A stretch of DNA of 64,000 nt from Rhizobium brockwellii (GTDB lineage: Bacteria > Pseudomonadota > Alphaproteobacteria > Rhizobiales > Rhizobiaceae), in contig NZ_CP053444.1 of assembly GCF_000769405.2 (NCBI RefSeq), positions 1 to 64,000 on the forward strand. Direction: 5' to 3'. Positions 43,507-51,919 of the stretch are shown here, piece after piece. Position numbers and translations under genes: made by a program. A model generated the notes under the pieces. That model searched no databases and was not told where the DNA came from. It saw only the letters and a program-made list of their open reading frames with translations. Each line of letters opens with the position of its first letter. The first letter of the stretch is position 1.

Positions 43507-44052
43507 CTAGTGATCGAGGTTAAACCAGAACCTTTCCTTCATGCCTTGGTCATTCGGGATATCAAAGAAATAGGGATCAGCGCGCCGCGGTCGCGGGGTG
43601 GCAACTTGCTGGATGCAGCCATCATGGCCGTTGCCGAAACTGCGCTCTATCGTCATACCTGACTGTCTCGTGTGGGCATTGCGCTCCATCGGTGATCGGC
43701 AGACATCGACTGTTTTGATGCACTGGTCGGGCTCGCCGCGCCAGCCACCGTCGCCTTGCGAGCTATAGCCGACCGTCGTTCCGGCCGGGCAATCCTCGTA
43801 GTTTTCCCGCCCCGGCTTGCCGGCCTTAGCCTCATGGCAAATCGGCCAGGAAAATCCCGGGTCCTTCATCGCGGCAATGAGCCTTGTCATAGGTGGAACG
43901 CAATAGGCAACGCCGTGCCATGACGGATTTTTTGATGCCGAACACAACAGAACCTGGCATCCCCACGAGGCGTCCTCGGCTTTTGCGCCGCCGACCGGGG
44001 TTCCAAGGGCTGTACCTATCAATGTTGCGACGAGAATCACCAACGGTCTCAT
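43507..44052 (-). CDS. Exported cysteine-rich T4SS-associated protein
   Basis: A 181-aa protein with a signal peptide (LVILVATLIGTALGTPVGGAKA) and a mature region rich in cysteines: WGCQVLLCSASKNP, VAYCVPP, PICHEA, EDCPAG, QCIKTV, VCRSP. It is conserved in form beside rhizobial T4SS operons as far as I recall, without a named function. It is the last of six consecutive minus-strand exported or anchored proteins and converges on the XRE gene. Confidence 0.75.
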   Translation of the reverse strand: MRPLVILVATLIGTALGTPVGGAKAEDASWGCQVLLCSASKNPSWHGVAYCVPPMTRLIAAMKDPGFSWPICHEAKAGKPGRENYEDCPAGTTVGYSSQGDGGWRGEPDQCIKTVDVCRSPMERNAHTRQSGMTIERSFGNGHDGCIQQVATPRPRRADPYFFDIPNDQGMKERFWFNLDH

Positions 44053-44071
44053 AATTCGCCTCCGTTATCGA

Positions 44072-44443
44072 CTACTGGATTTGCGCCCAGGCACCGTCGA
44101 TCCTCCCAAAGGAAAGCACGCCCGGTTGCGCCGAGCCGGCAAAGGTGCCTGACGTTGTTGTGATGATGCCGGTACAGGTGACGCCAGGTATTGCCTCGCG
44201 CGGCTTGCACTCCGAGATCCTGATTGAAGGGCCTGACTTCGCGATTGCAGCACTTGCCTCTTCGTCACTCGGAGCGTCCACGGGCAACGGTTGCTGGGCC
44301 GACTCCTTCAGTCGGACGATCTCTTTTTCCAGGCCTGCGATATGACCGGTTCGCGCCAGCTCACTGATCGCATATCCTCCCGCTGTTCCAGCAAGGAGGG
44401 CGATGGCGGCAGCAATCACCCTGGTATCGGGACGCTTGGCCAT
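44072..44443 (-). CDS. Membrane-anchored small protein
   Basis: A 123-aa bitopic protein. ATG 44443 is chosen, with GAGG upstream; the TTG at 44455 is weaker. One N-terminal helix (VIAAAIALLAGTAGGYAIS), a short coiled-coil-like stretch (GLEKEIVRLKESAQQ), and a C-terminal domain with two cysteines (ISECKPRE, GVTCTGII) follow. Likely inner-membrane anchored with a periplasmic domain. Function unknown. Confidence 0.7.
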   Translation of the reverse strand: MAKRPDTRVIAAAIALLAGTAGGYAISELARTGHIAGLEKEIVRLKESAQQPLPVDAPSDEEASAAIAKSGPSIRISECKPREAIPGVTCTGIITTTSGTFAGSAQPGVLSFGRIDGAWAQIQ

Positions 44444-44451
44444 CGGGAACC

Positions 44452-44766
44452 TCAATACCCCTCGATGCCCAGTCGCTTGAGGACAGCAACCGGATCGGTC
44501 TCGCAGACCTTCTTCCAGTCCGCATGCTTGGCGCAGGCGTAAGCGTATTGGCTAAGGTCTGCCGATGACAGGTCGGCAAGCCTGTTGCCAATTGCTTTCC
44601 ATTGCTGCACGTCCGTCGGATCGCAGCCGGCGCCGCCCGCGCCGCAAAAGTCCGGATCACGCTGATCGGTCAGATTAGGAGTGGCGCTATCTTGCGCGCC
44701 GCTCGCGACCGGAGCGAGGACGAGCAGGATTGCCGCGGCAACGACGGAACAATAGATGCGGTTCAT
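44452..44766 (-). CDS. Small exported protein
   Basis: A 104-aa protein with a signal peptide (IYCSVVAAAILLVLAPVASG). The mature 80 residues contain four cysteines in two pairs (FCGAGGAGCDP and YACAKHADWKKVCE) and look like a small disulfide-stabilised helical domain. It sits 9 bp from the next gene in the same unit. Not recognised. Confidence 0.72.
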   Translation of the reverse strand: MNRIYCSVVAAAILLVLAPVASGAQDSATPNLTDQRDPDFCGAGGAGCDPTDVQQWKAIGNRLADLSSADLSQYAYACAKHADWKKVCETDPVAVLKRLGIEGY

Positions 44767-44791
44767 TCAATCTCCTTACACGTTTTTGAGT

Positions 44792-45388
44792 TTACCGAGC
44801 CGCTTGGGTAACAGGCAAAGGCAGGGGCAGGCCCGTCTCGGCTTCTGGTGATTGGCCGTCCGGCTTCTCTGCGGCCACAGTCGATGCGGTGTAAAGCCAA
44901 GGGGGAAGCAGGTCCGGTGACGACCAGACTCCAAAGCCCAGCCCCCTGGCTTTCCGCTCAATATCGAAATATGCAGGGACTTGTGGCTCGTTGCGGTAGT
45001 TGAATGCGTAACCGATACCCTCCGCAATTGCCGTTGCTGCCAGATTTATTTCGCCGACAAAGCAATGAGCGATCAGGATCTTGTTGGTGTCGCGGCCAAT
45101 TGGCGCGCAGTTGACGTTCTGCCCAAGTGTCCGGAGGATCATCCAGGCACGCGAAACCTGACCGGCGGGCCACTCCACGCCATCGCTCGTTGCGGTCTGC
45201 TCAAGGCGAGGGGCTTCATACCCAGCCAGGCGGACGATCTGTCGGCTCTTGACGAATTCGAACGTGGTCGCGTCAACGACCTGAACCTTGCCGTAGATCT
45301 GACGCGGCACATCGGACGGGCGGCTTTGCGCAAGCAACGCCGTCGGGACCATTACGAGCCATAGTATCGAGGCAGCCGCAACTCTCAT
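44792..45388 (-). CDS. Exported SNase-like protein A, catalytic residues degenerate
   Basis: A 198-aa exported protein. The signal peptide is ILWLVMVPTALLA. The mature part follows the thermonuclease (SNase) scheme: VQVVDATTFEFVKSRQIVRL, then AGYEAPRLEQ, then NLAATAIAEGIGYAFN. The residues that in SNase carry calcium and catalysis (VVDGDT, APE, and a late RxxGR segment) are replaced (VVDATT, APR, DTNKIL). It likely keeps the fold but not the activity. It overlaps the next gene at ATGA. Confidence 0.78.
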   Translation of the reverse strand: MRVAAASILWLVMVPTALLAQSRPSDVPRQIYGKVQVVDATTFEFVKSRQIVRLAGYEAPRLEQTATSDGVEWPAGQVSRAWMILRTLGQNVNCAPIGRDTNKILIAHCFVGEINLAATAIAEGIGYAFNYRNEPQVPAYFDIERKARGLGFGVWSSPDLLPPWLYTASTVAAEKPDGQSPEAETGLPLPLPVTQAAR

Positions 45389-46035
45389 TGTTGTGCCCCC
45401 GCCTGTTGTTGGAGAACGGAAACCGGATGCGGTAGGTCCGAATAGGCCCAGAGTCCGGCGCGCGCCGAACGTGCAGATTCCTCCGCAGCCCGGTAACCTG
45501 GAACAATCAGTCGCCCCGCGCTGTCGACGGCGGCAAATCCCCAACCTTGGGCAATCATATAGGTTGCCAGGTCGTACCGATGCCGGCCTGTCGTCGTTTG
45601 GCATGCGACGACCGCGTTGTTCTGGTCGAGATTTTTGATGGTCGCGCAGACGGGCCTCGTGTCTCGGATCAACGCCTGCGCCATGACCAGATCGAGCTCT
45701 CCGCAATCCCGGACAACGCCGGCAGAGACGGTGACGTTGGTTCCCCGGAGACAGGCCTGCAGACCATAGAGGCGATAGCGTCGGCCGCCGGAGATCCAGG
45801 TGTCGCCCGTCTCGAATTGTGCCTCCGTCGGAAACGGAACGAATTCGGGTTGGACGCGACCAGCGTCAACGGCCGAGGGAATGTCGGTTTGCGATGCCTG
45901 AACAGGGACGACCGATGGCGAGAAATGCGGTTCGCGCGCGACATTGCCGTCGGCGAGCATCGGCATGATTGTCGTGGCAGCACAGACACCGGAAGCTGTG
46001 ATCGTCGAAATGAACATAAGAAGCCCGATCCGCAT
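45385..46035 (-). CDS. Exported SNase-like protein B, catalytic residues degenerate
   Basis: A 216-aa exported protein from ATG 46035 (TTG 46038 is possible). The signal region is GLLMFISTITASGVCA. The SNase-like core reads GGRRYRLYGLQACLRGT, then LVMAQALIRDTRPVCA, then YDLATYMIAQGWGFA, and a C-terminal AAEESARSARAGLWAYSD. The usual DGDT, APE and arginine positions are not kept. It overlaps both neighbours by a few bases, so all three paralogues are one translational unit. Confidence 0.78.
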   Translation of the reverse strand: MRIGLLMFISTITASGVCAATTIMPMLADGNVAREPHFSPSVVPVQASQTDIPSAVDAGRVQPEFVPFPTEAQFETGDTWISGGRRYRLYGLQACLRGTNVTVSAGVVRDCGELDLVMAQALIRDTRPVCATIKNLDQNNAVVACQTTTGRHRYDLATYMIAQGWGFAAVDSAGRLIVPGYRAAEESARSARAGLWAYSDLPHPVSVLQQQAGAQQ

Positions 46036-46706
46036 CAATTGGTCGACGGATTGACCGGGTGGTAAGGATGGGTGAACTGGCCGTTTGCCCAGATTCCGGC
46101 CTGCTCACCGCGTGCGGTTTCCTCGGCTTGCAGGTATTCCGGGAAGACAGGCCGACCGGCGCGGTCACGGGCAGCGAACGCCAAGCCCTTGCGGATGAGC
46201 GCTTCGGAGAGCGATCGAACCGCGCCATTCTCGACGAAAAAACATTCAGCAAAACGCACGGTCGGTCTGCCGGGATTTTGCGCGAAAACGTGGCAAGGAA
46301 ATGCGTCGCCGGCACCTGCCTTTGCCTCATCGAGCGTCGCAGTCATGCCGGCAAGCGAAATCATCGCACAGGTCGTCGGCATTCCGGCAAACTCCAGTGG
46401 CTCGGCCGAGAGGCAACCCTGGACGCCGGCTAGTTTGATCACGTCACCATCGGCGCCGAGAAAGGCGCTGCCGCTCAGCGCGGCCTTTGGGCTAACAGTT
46501 TGCAGATCAAGTCGGGACGCGATCGATGAGATGTCCAGCGGTATTTGTGGGCCAGGAATCAAATCCCGGCCCTCTGCGTAGGCGTTCTGATAATAGCCGA
46601 CAAAATCCGAGACCGTGTCGGCCCGCGCGGCAGAGGGCAGGGCGATCAAGGCATTGAGAAGGGTGCAAAAGAGGAGGCGGTCGAACCGCCGAGCGCCATT
46701 GTTCAT
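46035..46706 (-). CDS. Exported SNase-like protein C, catalytic residues degenerate
   Basis: A 223-aa exported protein, first gene of the minus-strand unit. The signal peptide is LLFCTLLNALIALPSAARA. GDVIKLAGVQGCLSAEPLEF, then RSLSEALIRKGLAFAARDRA, then AEETARGEQAGIWANGQF parallel proteins A and B, so the three are tandem paralogues. The ending ARGEQAGIWA is the typical last helix of SNase-like proteins. Operator site e is 44 bp upstream of its ATG. Confidence 0.78.
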   Translation of the reverse strand: MNNGARRFDRLLFCTLLNALIALPSAARADTVSDFVGYYQNAYAEGRDLIPGPQIPLDISSIASRLDLQTVSPKAALSGSAFLGADGDVIKLAGVQGCLSAEPLEFAGMPTTCAMISLAGMTATLDEAKAGAGDAFPCHVFAQNPGRPTVRFAECFFVENGAVRSLSEALIRKGLAFAARDRAGRPVFPEYLQAEETARGEQAGIWANGQFTHPYHPVNPSTN

Positions 46707-46749
46707 CCTCGCATCCGTCACCTGTTGACTGTTTCGAGCATGCACGAAA

Positions 46750-46765
46750 TTATACTGCAGTGCAA
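46750..46765. promoter_or_regulatory. Conjugation-regulon operator candidate, site e
   Basis: TTATACTGCAGTGCAA, 14 of 16 matches to the consensus. It lies in a divergent promoter region, 44 bp from the minus-strand gene start (46706) and 70 bp from the plus-strand start (46835). A further half-site, TTGCAGTATG, follows at 46786-46795. Confidence 0.65.
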
Positions 46766-46834
46766 GTCTGGAAAATGGCCTTGGATTGCAGTATGTGTTG
46801 TTGGACACTGGAAACGTGCAGATGGAGAAGGGTA

Positions 46835-47233
46835 ATGTCCGCGGCAAGAAAGGCGCTCAGGGTTGTTGTCTTCCCGTTTCGGGCGGCATGGTTCTTAATA
46901 TTGATCGCGAACTTTTTGGTCGTCTCGGCCGTCTGCCTTCTTGTCGCGTCCCTTCTTGCATACGGCGTTGCCCTGGCCTTTTCGTATGCCTTTCTGCCGG
47001 CAGAATGGACGCAAACGCTGTGGCGATGGGTGGTCGATCTTTATGTTCAGTCTTCCTGGTTCAAAGCTGCCACGATCGCTTTCTTCATATTCTTGCTCTT
47101 GCCCGTCCTCCGATTTTGGCTGGCGAGGGATCCGGTTGCGGATGTAGCCCGAGAACGCGAGATCACCAGGCTGAATGATGATCTGATTGCCGCGCGGCGG
47201 CAGGAACAGTTGCGAGCCAAATTTCGGGCCTAA
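46835..47233 (+). CDS. Small membrane protein with a basic helical tail
   Basis: A 132-aa protein from ATG 46835 (GGAGAAGG upstream). Two long hydrophobic segments (FLILIANFLVVSAVCLLVASLLAYGVALA in pieces, then ATIAFFIFLLLPVLRFWLA) precede a charged helix (REREITRLNDDLIAARRQEQ). It is oriented divergently from the SNase-like unit and shares operator site e. Function unknown; perhaps an inner-membrane T4SS or relaxosome accessory. Confidence 0.72.
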   Translation: MSAARKALRVVVFPFRAAWFLILIANFLVVSAVCLLVASLLAYGVALAFSYAFLPAEWTQTLWRWVVDLYVQSSWFKAATIAFFIFLLLPVLRFWLARDPVADVAREREITRLNDDLIAARRQEQLRAKFRA

Positions 47234-47372
47234 AGGAGAGGCAGCTGGCACGTTTGCAGGGCGCCGGAGCCCACAACGTCCTTGTCTCCAAATTCTGAGG
47301 CTGTCGGCCGCCACTGCGATGGAAGATAGTTTGCAGCGGCGGTGACTTTTGTTGCAAAGGGCGAGGAATTCA

Positions 47373-48122
47373 ATGGCAGCCAAACCACTTTCGCTTGCTA
47401 TCTCGACGTTCAAAGGCGGTGCGGGAAAGTCGACGCTGAATGTCAATCTTGCAGCGGAATTCGCGCAACAGGGACACAGAACGCTGCTCATCGATTGCGA
47501 TGAGCAGGAGTCGTCGACACGCTGGTACAATGTCTCGATGAAGCGCGGCTTGCTTCCGACCGACGGCACGTTGCTGCACCTGCGAGTGGCGCCCGGAGAT
47601 CAGTTTCGGGACCGGTTGGCCGACGCGCCCGAGGCGGATATTCGGATCTATGACGTTGGCGGCTATGTCCATCAACGCGCGATCGAGGTCTATCACGAGT
47701 GCGACGCCGTTCTCATTCCGATTATTCCGGAACCGACCGCCGCGACGTCAGCGATCAAGGTCGCAACCATTTTGAAAGAGATATCCAAAAAACGGCCCCA
47801 GGGACCGATCCCTTACGCGGCGATCTGGAATTATGTCGACATGATCGCTCTCAAACATAACAGGTCGCTTCCGGAAGTCCATGCGATCCTGACGAGCGGC
47901 AGGATTCCCATGGTGGAGACCGTCATCCGCAAGAGCAATCATTTCAGCGATGTCGGGGCAGGCTTCGGCTCGCTCTATTCCAAGCTGGCCAGCATTGAGA
48001 ACAACCCATCGTTGACCCCATCGGCCAAGCGCCGGGCAAGCGAGAGCGTGCTCGATGCGATCGATCTCGTCAAGAAGATCAACAACGAATTCATCGGCCT
48101 CCTGCAGGCGGAGGCGGCTTAG
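47373..48122 (+). CDS. ParA-family ATPase (VirC1-like)
   Basis: A 249-aa deviant-Walker ATPase. The ATG at 47373 follows GCGAGGA. Walker A FKGGAGKSTLNVNLA is at about residues 13-27, and LLIDCDEQESSTRW is at about 45-58. It belongs with orphan ParA proteins such as VirC1, which place the relaxosome at the cell pole and stimulate its contact with the T4SS. The gene starts the relaxase operon, followed by a VirC2-like candidate and the relaxase. Confidence 0.86.
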   Translation: MAAKPLSLAISTFKGGAGKSTLNVNLAAEFAQQGHRTLLIDCDEQESSTRWYNVSMKRGLLPTDGTLLHLRVAPGDQFRDRLADAPEADIRIYDVGGYVHQRAIEVYHECDAVLIPIIPEPTAATSAIKVATILKEISKKRPQGPIPYAAIWNYVDMIALKHNRSLPEVHAILTSGRIPMVETVIRKSNHFSDVGAGFGSLYSKLASIENNPSLTPSAKRRASESVLDAIDLVKKINNEFIGLLQAEAA

Positions 48123-48126
48123 AGAG

Positions 48127-48528
48127 ATGGCGGGGGAAAGAACACCGGCCGGCAACATTCTAGCCCTTGCCCGATCGAGAGAGGATCAGGCCAAGGAGGT
48201 GGAGGAAACTGCAACCTCCTATATGCCGACCAATATCGACCTTGAAATGCTAATGCCCGATGAGGCTCCTGAAGAGCAGGATGAGCGCGTCACGCCGAGC
48301 GTCAGTTCACCGGAAATACGCACTCCGGACAAAAAACGACGCCGTGAGCGACTGGCCTCCAAGGGCGCCACAGCGGCAGGCGAAGCCACGAAACGCAAGC
48401 GTATCTCGCTATATCTCGATGACGACGTGCTGACGAAGATCTTCCAAGTTTCGTTGGAGCGTCACGAGCAACTGTCCTCCGCGACGCACCGGCTGATTGT
48501 CGAGGCTCTGAAGGCGAGGGGGCTGTAG
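48127..48528 (+). CDS. Ribbon-helix-helix-like protein (VirC2-like position)
   Basis: A 133-aa protein, ATG 48127, 4 bp after the ParA gene. The N-terminal 85 residues are polar and disordered. The C-terminal 45 residues (KRISLYLDDDVLTKIFQVSL, then ATHRLIVEALKARGL) fit a ribbon-helix-helix fold. The order ParA-RHH-relaxase mirrors virC1-virC2 of Agrobacterium, where VirC2 binds near the T-DNA border. A relaxosome DNA-binding role is inferred. Confidence 0.7.
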   Translation: MAGERTPAGNILALARSREDQAKEVEETATSYMPTNIDLEMLMPDEAPEEQDERVTPSVSSPEIRTPDKKRRRERLASKGATAAGEATKRKRISLYLDDDVLTKIFQVSLERHEQLSSATHRLIVEALKARGL

Positions 48529-48531
48529 TCG

Positions 48532-48924
48532 ATGCGCGAACCGGCCATCATGTTCCGGCTGCCTGCTCAGGTCTTAATCAACCTCGACGCCCTTGCCCGC
48601 AGGCTCGATGTCTCCGTCAACATCGTCGCCAAGCTCATTGTCACCAGGGAGATCATGCACATTCCGGCGATGCTCGAGGAGCACGACCGGCAGCTGGCAA
48701 ACATGCACCAGTTTTTACGAGATCTCGCCTTCCGGAACGAGGAGTTCCTCTCGGAGGAGAGTGTGCATGCCGAAAGTACCAAAGCGATCGCGCATCAGCT
48801 CGAAGAAGTCATGAGCGCTCTTGATGCCATCCGCGACGCTGGCTTCATCCGGCCGTCCACATTTATCGCCGATCTGATCAGGAGCCACGATGAACGACCT
48901 GTCCAGAAGTCGCTCCGCATCTAA
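48532..48924 (+). CDS. Relaxosome accessory protein candidate
   Basis: A 130-aa protein starting MREPAIMFRLPAQVLINLDA, which looks like a second ribbon-helix-helix-type segment, followed by a long helical stretch (LEEHDRQLANMHQFLRDLAF, then EEVMSALDAIRDAG). It overlaps the relaxase gene by 35 bp. Position and size resemble MobC/VirD1-type accessory proteins of MOBP relaxases, but no conserved motif proves it. Confidence 0.62.
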   Translation: MREPAIMFRLPAQVLINLDALARRLDVSVNIVAKLIVTREIMHIPAMLEEHDRQLANMHQFLRDLAFRNEEFLSEESVHAESTKAIAHQLEEVMSALDAIRDAGFIRPSTFIADLIRSHDERPVQKSLRI

Positions 48925-50911
48925 ACCCGGAAGTCGTCGGCTGCCGAGCTATTTCGATCTCATCGAAGACGAGCTGCGGCGCCGCGGGGGCGGTGGCGGT
49001 GGATCGGCGAAGCGGTCGACGTTTACGAATTCCGGCTTGCCCTCCGCCAAGCATCCCGGAGCTGCTTCGGCGTTCAGCCGTGCGGCCGGCAACAATGCGG
49101 TCGTCGTCAAGGTCTTGTCTTACGGGGCCGGCGCGAGTTCGGCCCGCAACGTCCTCGCCTACCAAAGCAAGGAAGAGAAAGCGCGCGACCAGGACGGTCG
49201 CGAGGTCACCGATCTCAGTGCCGCCGTCCGGTCCTGGGAGAGGGAGTTTGGCAACCGGAAAGGCAGCCAGGACATTCTCCGTCTGACCTACGAGCTTGAA
49301 AAAGCCAACCGCGAGCACTTAGGGCGCGCTCTCGCTTCGCTGGCGGAGGATGGATTCCGTCAGCCGGGCGACGGCGATCGAACCTATGCCTTCAGCGTCA
49401 GCGAGGGTGTGAAGGGGCAGACCCGTCTGCAATTTGCTCTGGTAATTGCACACGAGAAGAAGGACAGGTCGGATCGAAGCAGCGCCAATCGTATTCCTGC
49501 AGAAATCGATGATGTCCGCGCGATCGATGAGCGACTCGACAAGGTATTGCGCGGCGCCGGTATTACTCCGGTTTCGCGCTATCCCGCTGAATTCTCCTCC
49601 GGGCCCAAAGGCCTGACCGCCACCCTACATGCGATGCAACGGGCAGGGGCGGAGGTAACGCTGTCGACGAAAACACACCTTAGAGACCGCCCTGGCAAGA
49701 GCGGCCGTTACGAGCGCGGCGGAGAACGGCGCGAAGTCACGACCAAAGACCACAAGGAATTGACGGCCGAGGGCAAGGTCGTCGGTGCTCTCATGCAGAC
49801 CCGCCAGCCGCGGGACTTCATGCACCTGTTGCTCTCGGGGCCGGCCAACGTTGATCGCGACCGGTTCATCCTGGCAGGCCGAGATTTCCTGAGGGAGCAG
49901 TTTGAGGGCCACCGCTACTCCTATGCCGTCCATAATCGCAATGATCTTGAACAGCATCCGCACCTGCATGTCATCGTTGCGCTGCGCAACGCGAGCGGAA
50001 AGATGCTCAACCCCAATATCCGCGACTTCGCCGAATGGCGGGTCCGTTTTGCTGACAAGGCGCGGGAGCGCGGCATCCCGATCGATCGGCAGAAGCGCCT
50101 CGAACGTGCTGGCCCGCCGCCCGTCAAACGATGGGAGTGGGAAATGTTTCGCCGGATGGGAGCAACGGCGCCGTCGAACGTCGTCGAAAAGGTAATGTCC
50201 AAGCTCCGCGACACGCCGACGGCGCCGAAGCGTGAGGAGGCCAGGACGCGGTTCGACCAGAGCCGGCGTTCGGTCGGGCACGTCATTCGCATGCTGGATG
50301 GTATTGCCAAGGACCGCGGTGCACCGAGCACCGCACGAGAACTCAGCCAGGATCTGTCCATCGGGCTTCGGCGCGAATATGGGCGGCTTAAAACAGCGGT
50401 CCGCGAAGGCCGTGATCCCACACGAGAGAAAGGCGAGGACCACATGCTGCGATCCACACCCATTAGTGCCGCGCAAGCAAAGGCGGCGAAGGAAACGCTG
50501 GCGAACACCGCGCTCACGGTTGCCGCGAAGATTGCCAATCCATCTGATCGGCTAATCTTCGAGCAGGCGACGAAGATCATCGGCAAAGTCGTCGGGCTGC
50601 AGCTCGACTCACGCGTTGACAAGAATCGAGACCGAACGGAGTCTGGCAGGGATAAGCGGAGTTCGGACAGCCTCGAAACCAAGTCGGGTGCCGGTCGCGA
50701 TCATATTGCGGAGCAGGGCGTGGTTAATAGGAGTTCGAACAACCGTTCTCTCGACGCATCGCGCATCGCCCGGTCTAATGCGGAGCATGACGCGCCGGAA
50801 ACAGATCGTTCGAATCGGGAGCGCCCGAAACCCCGGCAGCAGGATCGCGACATACCAAAATCGATCAAGCTTCGCCCGCCTCAGGAGAAGGACAGGGACC
50901 GCACCCGCTAA
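48890..50911 (+). CDS. VirD2-like relaxase (MOBP-type)
   Basis: A 673-aa relaxase. The N-terminal segment has a glycine-rich linker (RRRGGGGGGSAKR), then VVVKVLSYGAGASSARNVLA. The histidine triad is clear in HNRNDLEQHPHLHVIVAL (about residues 345-362), and FAEWRVRFADKARERGI follows. The C-terminal 200 residues are basic and charged, suitable for T4SS recognition. It would nick oriT, stay covalently bound to the 5' end and pilot the T-strand. It closes the virC1-like operon. Confidence 0.9.
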   Translation: MNDLSRSRSASKPGSRRLPSYFDLIEDELRRRGGGGGGSAKRSTFTNSGLPSAKHPGAASAFSRAAGNNAVVVKVLSYGAGASSARNVLAYQSKEEKARDQDGREVTDLSAAVRSWEREFGNRKGSQDILRLTYELEKANREHLGRALASLAEDGFRQPGDGDRTYAFSVSEGVKGQTRLQFALVIAHEKKDRSDRSSANRIPAEIDDVRAIDERLDKVLRGAGITPVSRYPAEFSSGPKGLTATLHAMQRAGAEVTLSTKTHLRDRPGKSGRYERGGERREVTTKDHKELTAEGKVVGALMQTRQPRDFMHLLLSGPANVDRDRFILAGRDFLREQFEGHRYSYAVHNRNDLEQHPHLHVIVALRNASGKMLNPNIRDFAEWRVRFADKARERGIPIDRQKRLERAGPPPVKRWEWEMFRRMGATAPSNVVEKVMSKLRDTPTAPKREEARTRFDQSRRSVGHVIRMLDGIAKDRGAPSTARELSQDLSIGLRREYGRLKTAVREGRDPTREKGEDHMLRSTPISAAQAKAAKETLANTALTVAAKIANPSDRLIFEQATKIIGKVVGLQLDSRVDKNRDRTESGRDKRSSDSLETKSGAGRDHIAEQGVVNRSSNNRSLDASRIARSNAEHDAPETDRSNRERPKPRQQDRDIPKSIKLRPPQEKDRDRTR

Positions 50912-51585
50912 CCCTGCGAACCGCGCTGTTGGACACAGTTAAGCTCTCCAGCGATGGACCAGCCCAACGTCGCCTGGATCTCGGCGCGGAGTCGCTGGAC
51001 CTCCGTGGCTTCAGGCGAAGACAAATTGGGGGCATGCTTTCGGGCCCAACTCTGAGCGGTTCCCTCGCTTCGGTTGCTGAAGTAGTCGATTACCGAGACA
51101 CCCGCATCGTTGGCAGCGAGGCTACCAGCGGTCGAGCTGCCGATGAATACGGTTTCCTTCTTGCCGATCCCATACCGCTCCATAACTTGGAAGATCGCTC
51201 CGGCGCCAGCCTCCTGTTGCCGATCCGCCTCGCGCTGAAGGCCGGTTCCGCTTGCATGTGGGACATCACTCCATGTCACCCAGAAATCCGGCAGGGCACA
51301 TCTGATGCTCAGTAATGCGTCAAGCAGTTCGGTCAGGGTTGCGAATTCTGATCCTCCATAGGCATCCGCGTCCATTCCACGCTCGTCCGAAATAAAGCCG
51401 AAACGAGCATCGAGGTGTCGCAGATGCCTTAACATTTCAACGAATTCTTCGTTGATATCTCCGAGCATGTAATCCCCGGAGGGACTAGTCTTTCTCAGGA
51501 GGGTGCCATCTCTCTCGAAAATGACGAGGCCGTTTGAACCGATACTCCTAAAGATCCTGTCTGCATATTTTGCATGATTATTCAT
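50908..51585 (-). CDS. HAD-like protein with altered catalytic motifs
   Basis: A 225-aa protein convergent with the relaxase (4-bp overlap of ends). The HAD fold is visible as LVIFERDGTLL (motif I), SDERGMDADAYGG, YGIGKKETVFIG (motif III/IV) and AANDAGVSVIDYF. Motif I has Glu in place of the nucleophile Asp (ERDGT instead of DRDGT), and motif IV reads IGSSTAGS rather than VGDSxxD. Phosphatase activity is therefore doubtful. It may act as a binding protein or be a decaying gene. No frameshift is present. Confidence 0.72.
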   Translation of the reverse strand: MNNHAKYADRIFRSIGSNGLVIFERDGTLLRKTSPSGDYMLGDINEEFVEMLRHLRHLDARFGFISDERGMDADAYGGSEFATLTELLDALLSIRCALPDFWVTWSDVPHASGTGLQREADRQQEAGAGAIFQVMERYGIGKKETVFIGSSTAGSLAANDAGVSVIDYFSNRSEGTAQSWARKHAPNLSSPEATEVQRLRAEIQATLGWSIAGELNCVQQRGSQG

Positions 51586-51919
51586 TGGCTAAATTCCAAA
51601 CCTTGAAGCCAGCTTCGCCATCACACGACTTCGAAATGATGCGCAGCTTCCTCTTGGGACAAGTCGGTCGCGATTGTCGTCATTACCCGGTTATGGGATG
51701 GGAAACGGTGAGGTATCTCCGGCGTTCGTACAAGCGAGCGGCAAAATGGCTTCCTCCTCTCACTCGCCGCTCATCTGTTCTGAAATCAACATCCCAACTT
51801 CAAAGTTTTGCTCCTGATAGTAGAATCGCTATGGAGTTGCGTGTAGTTGCGATACCCGTTAATCGGGCACAGACGCACGAAATATACCGAAACCAAACGA
51901 AACCAGAGCCGGTAAGCCA
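51586..51919. other. Intergenic region
   Basis: 334 bp upstream of the membrane-protein gene. A weak half-site (ATATACCG near 51881) resembles the operator motif but lacks its partner half. No gene is supported. Confidence 0.4.

Noticed and set aside
47234..47372. Gap before the VirC1-like gene as an alternative oriT
   Set aside because: I find no TATCCTG core and no palindrome of useful length there, although relaxase operons often start next to oriT.
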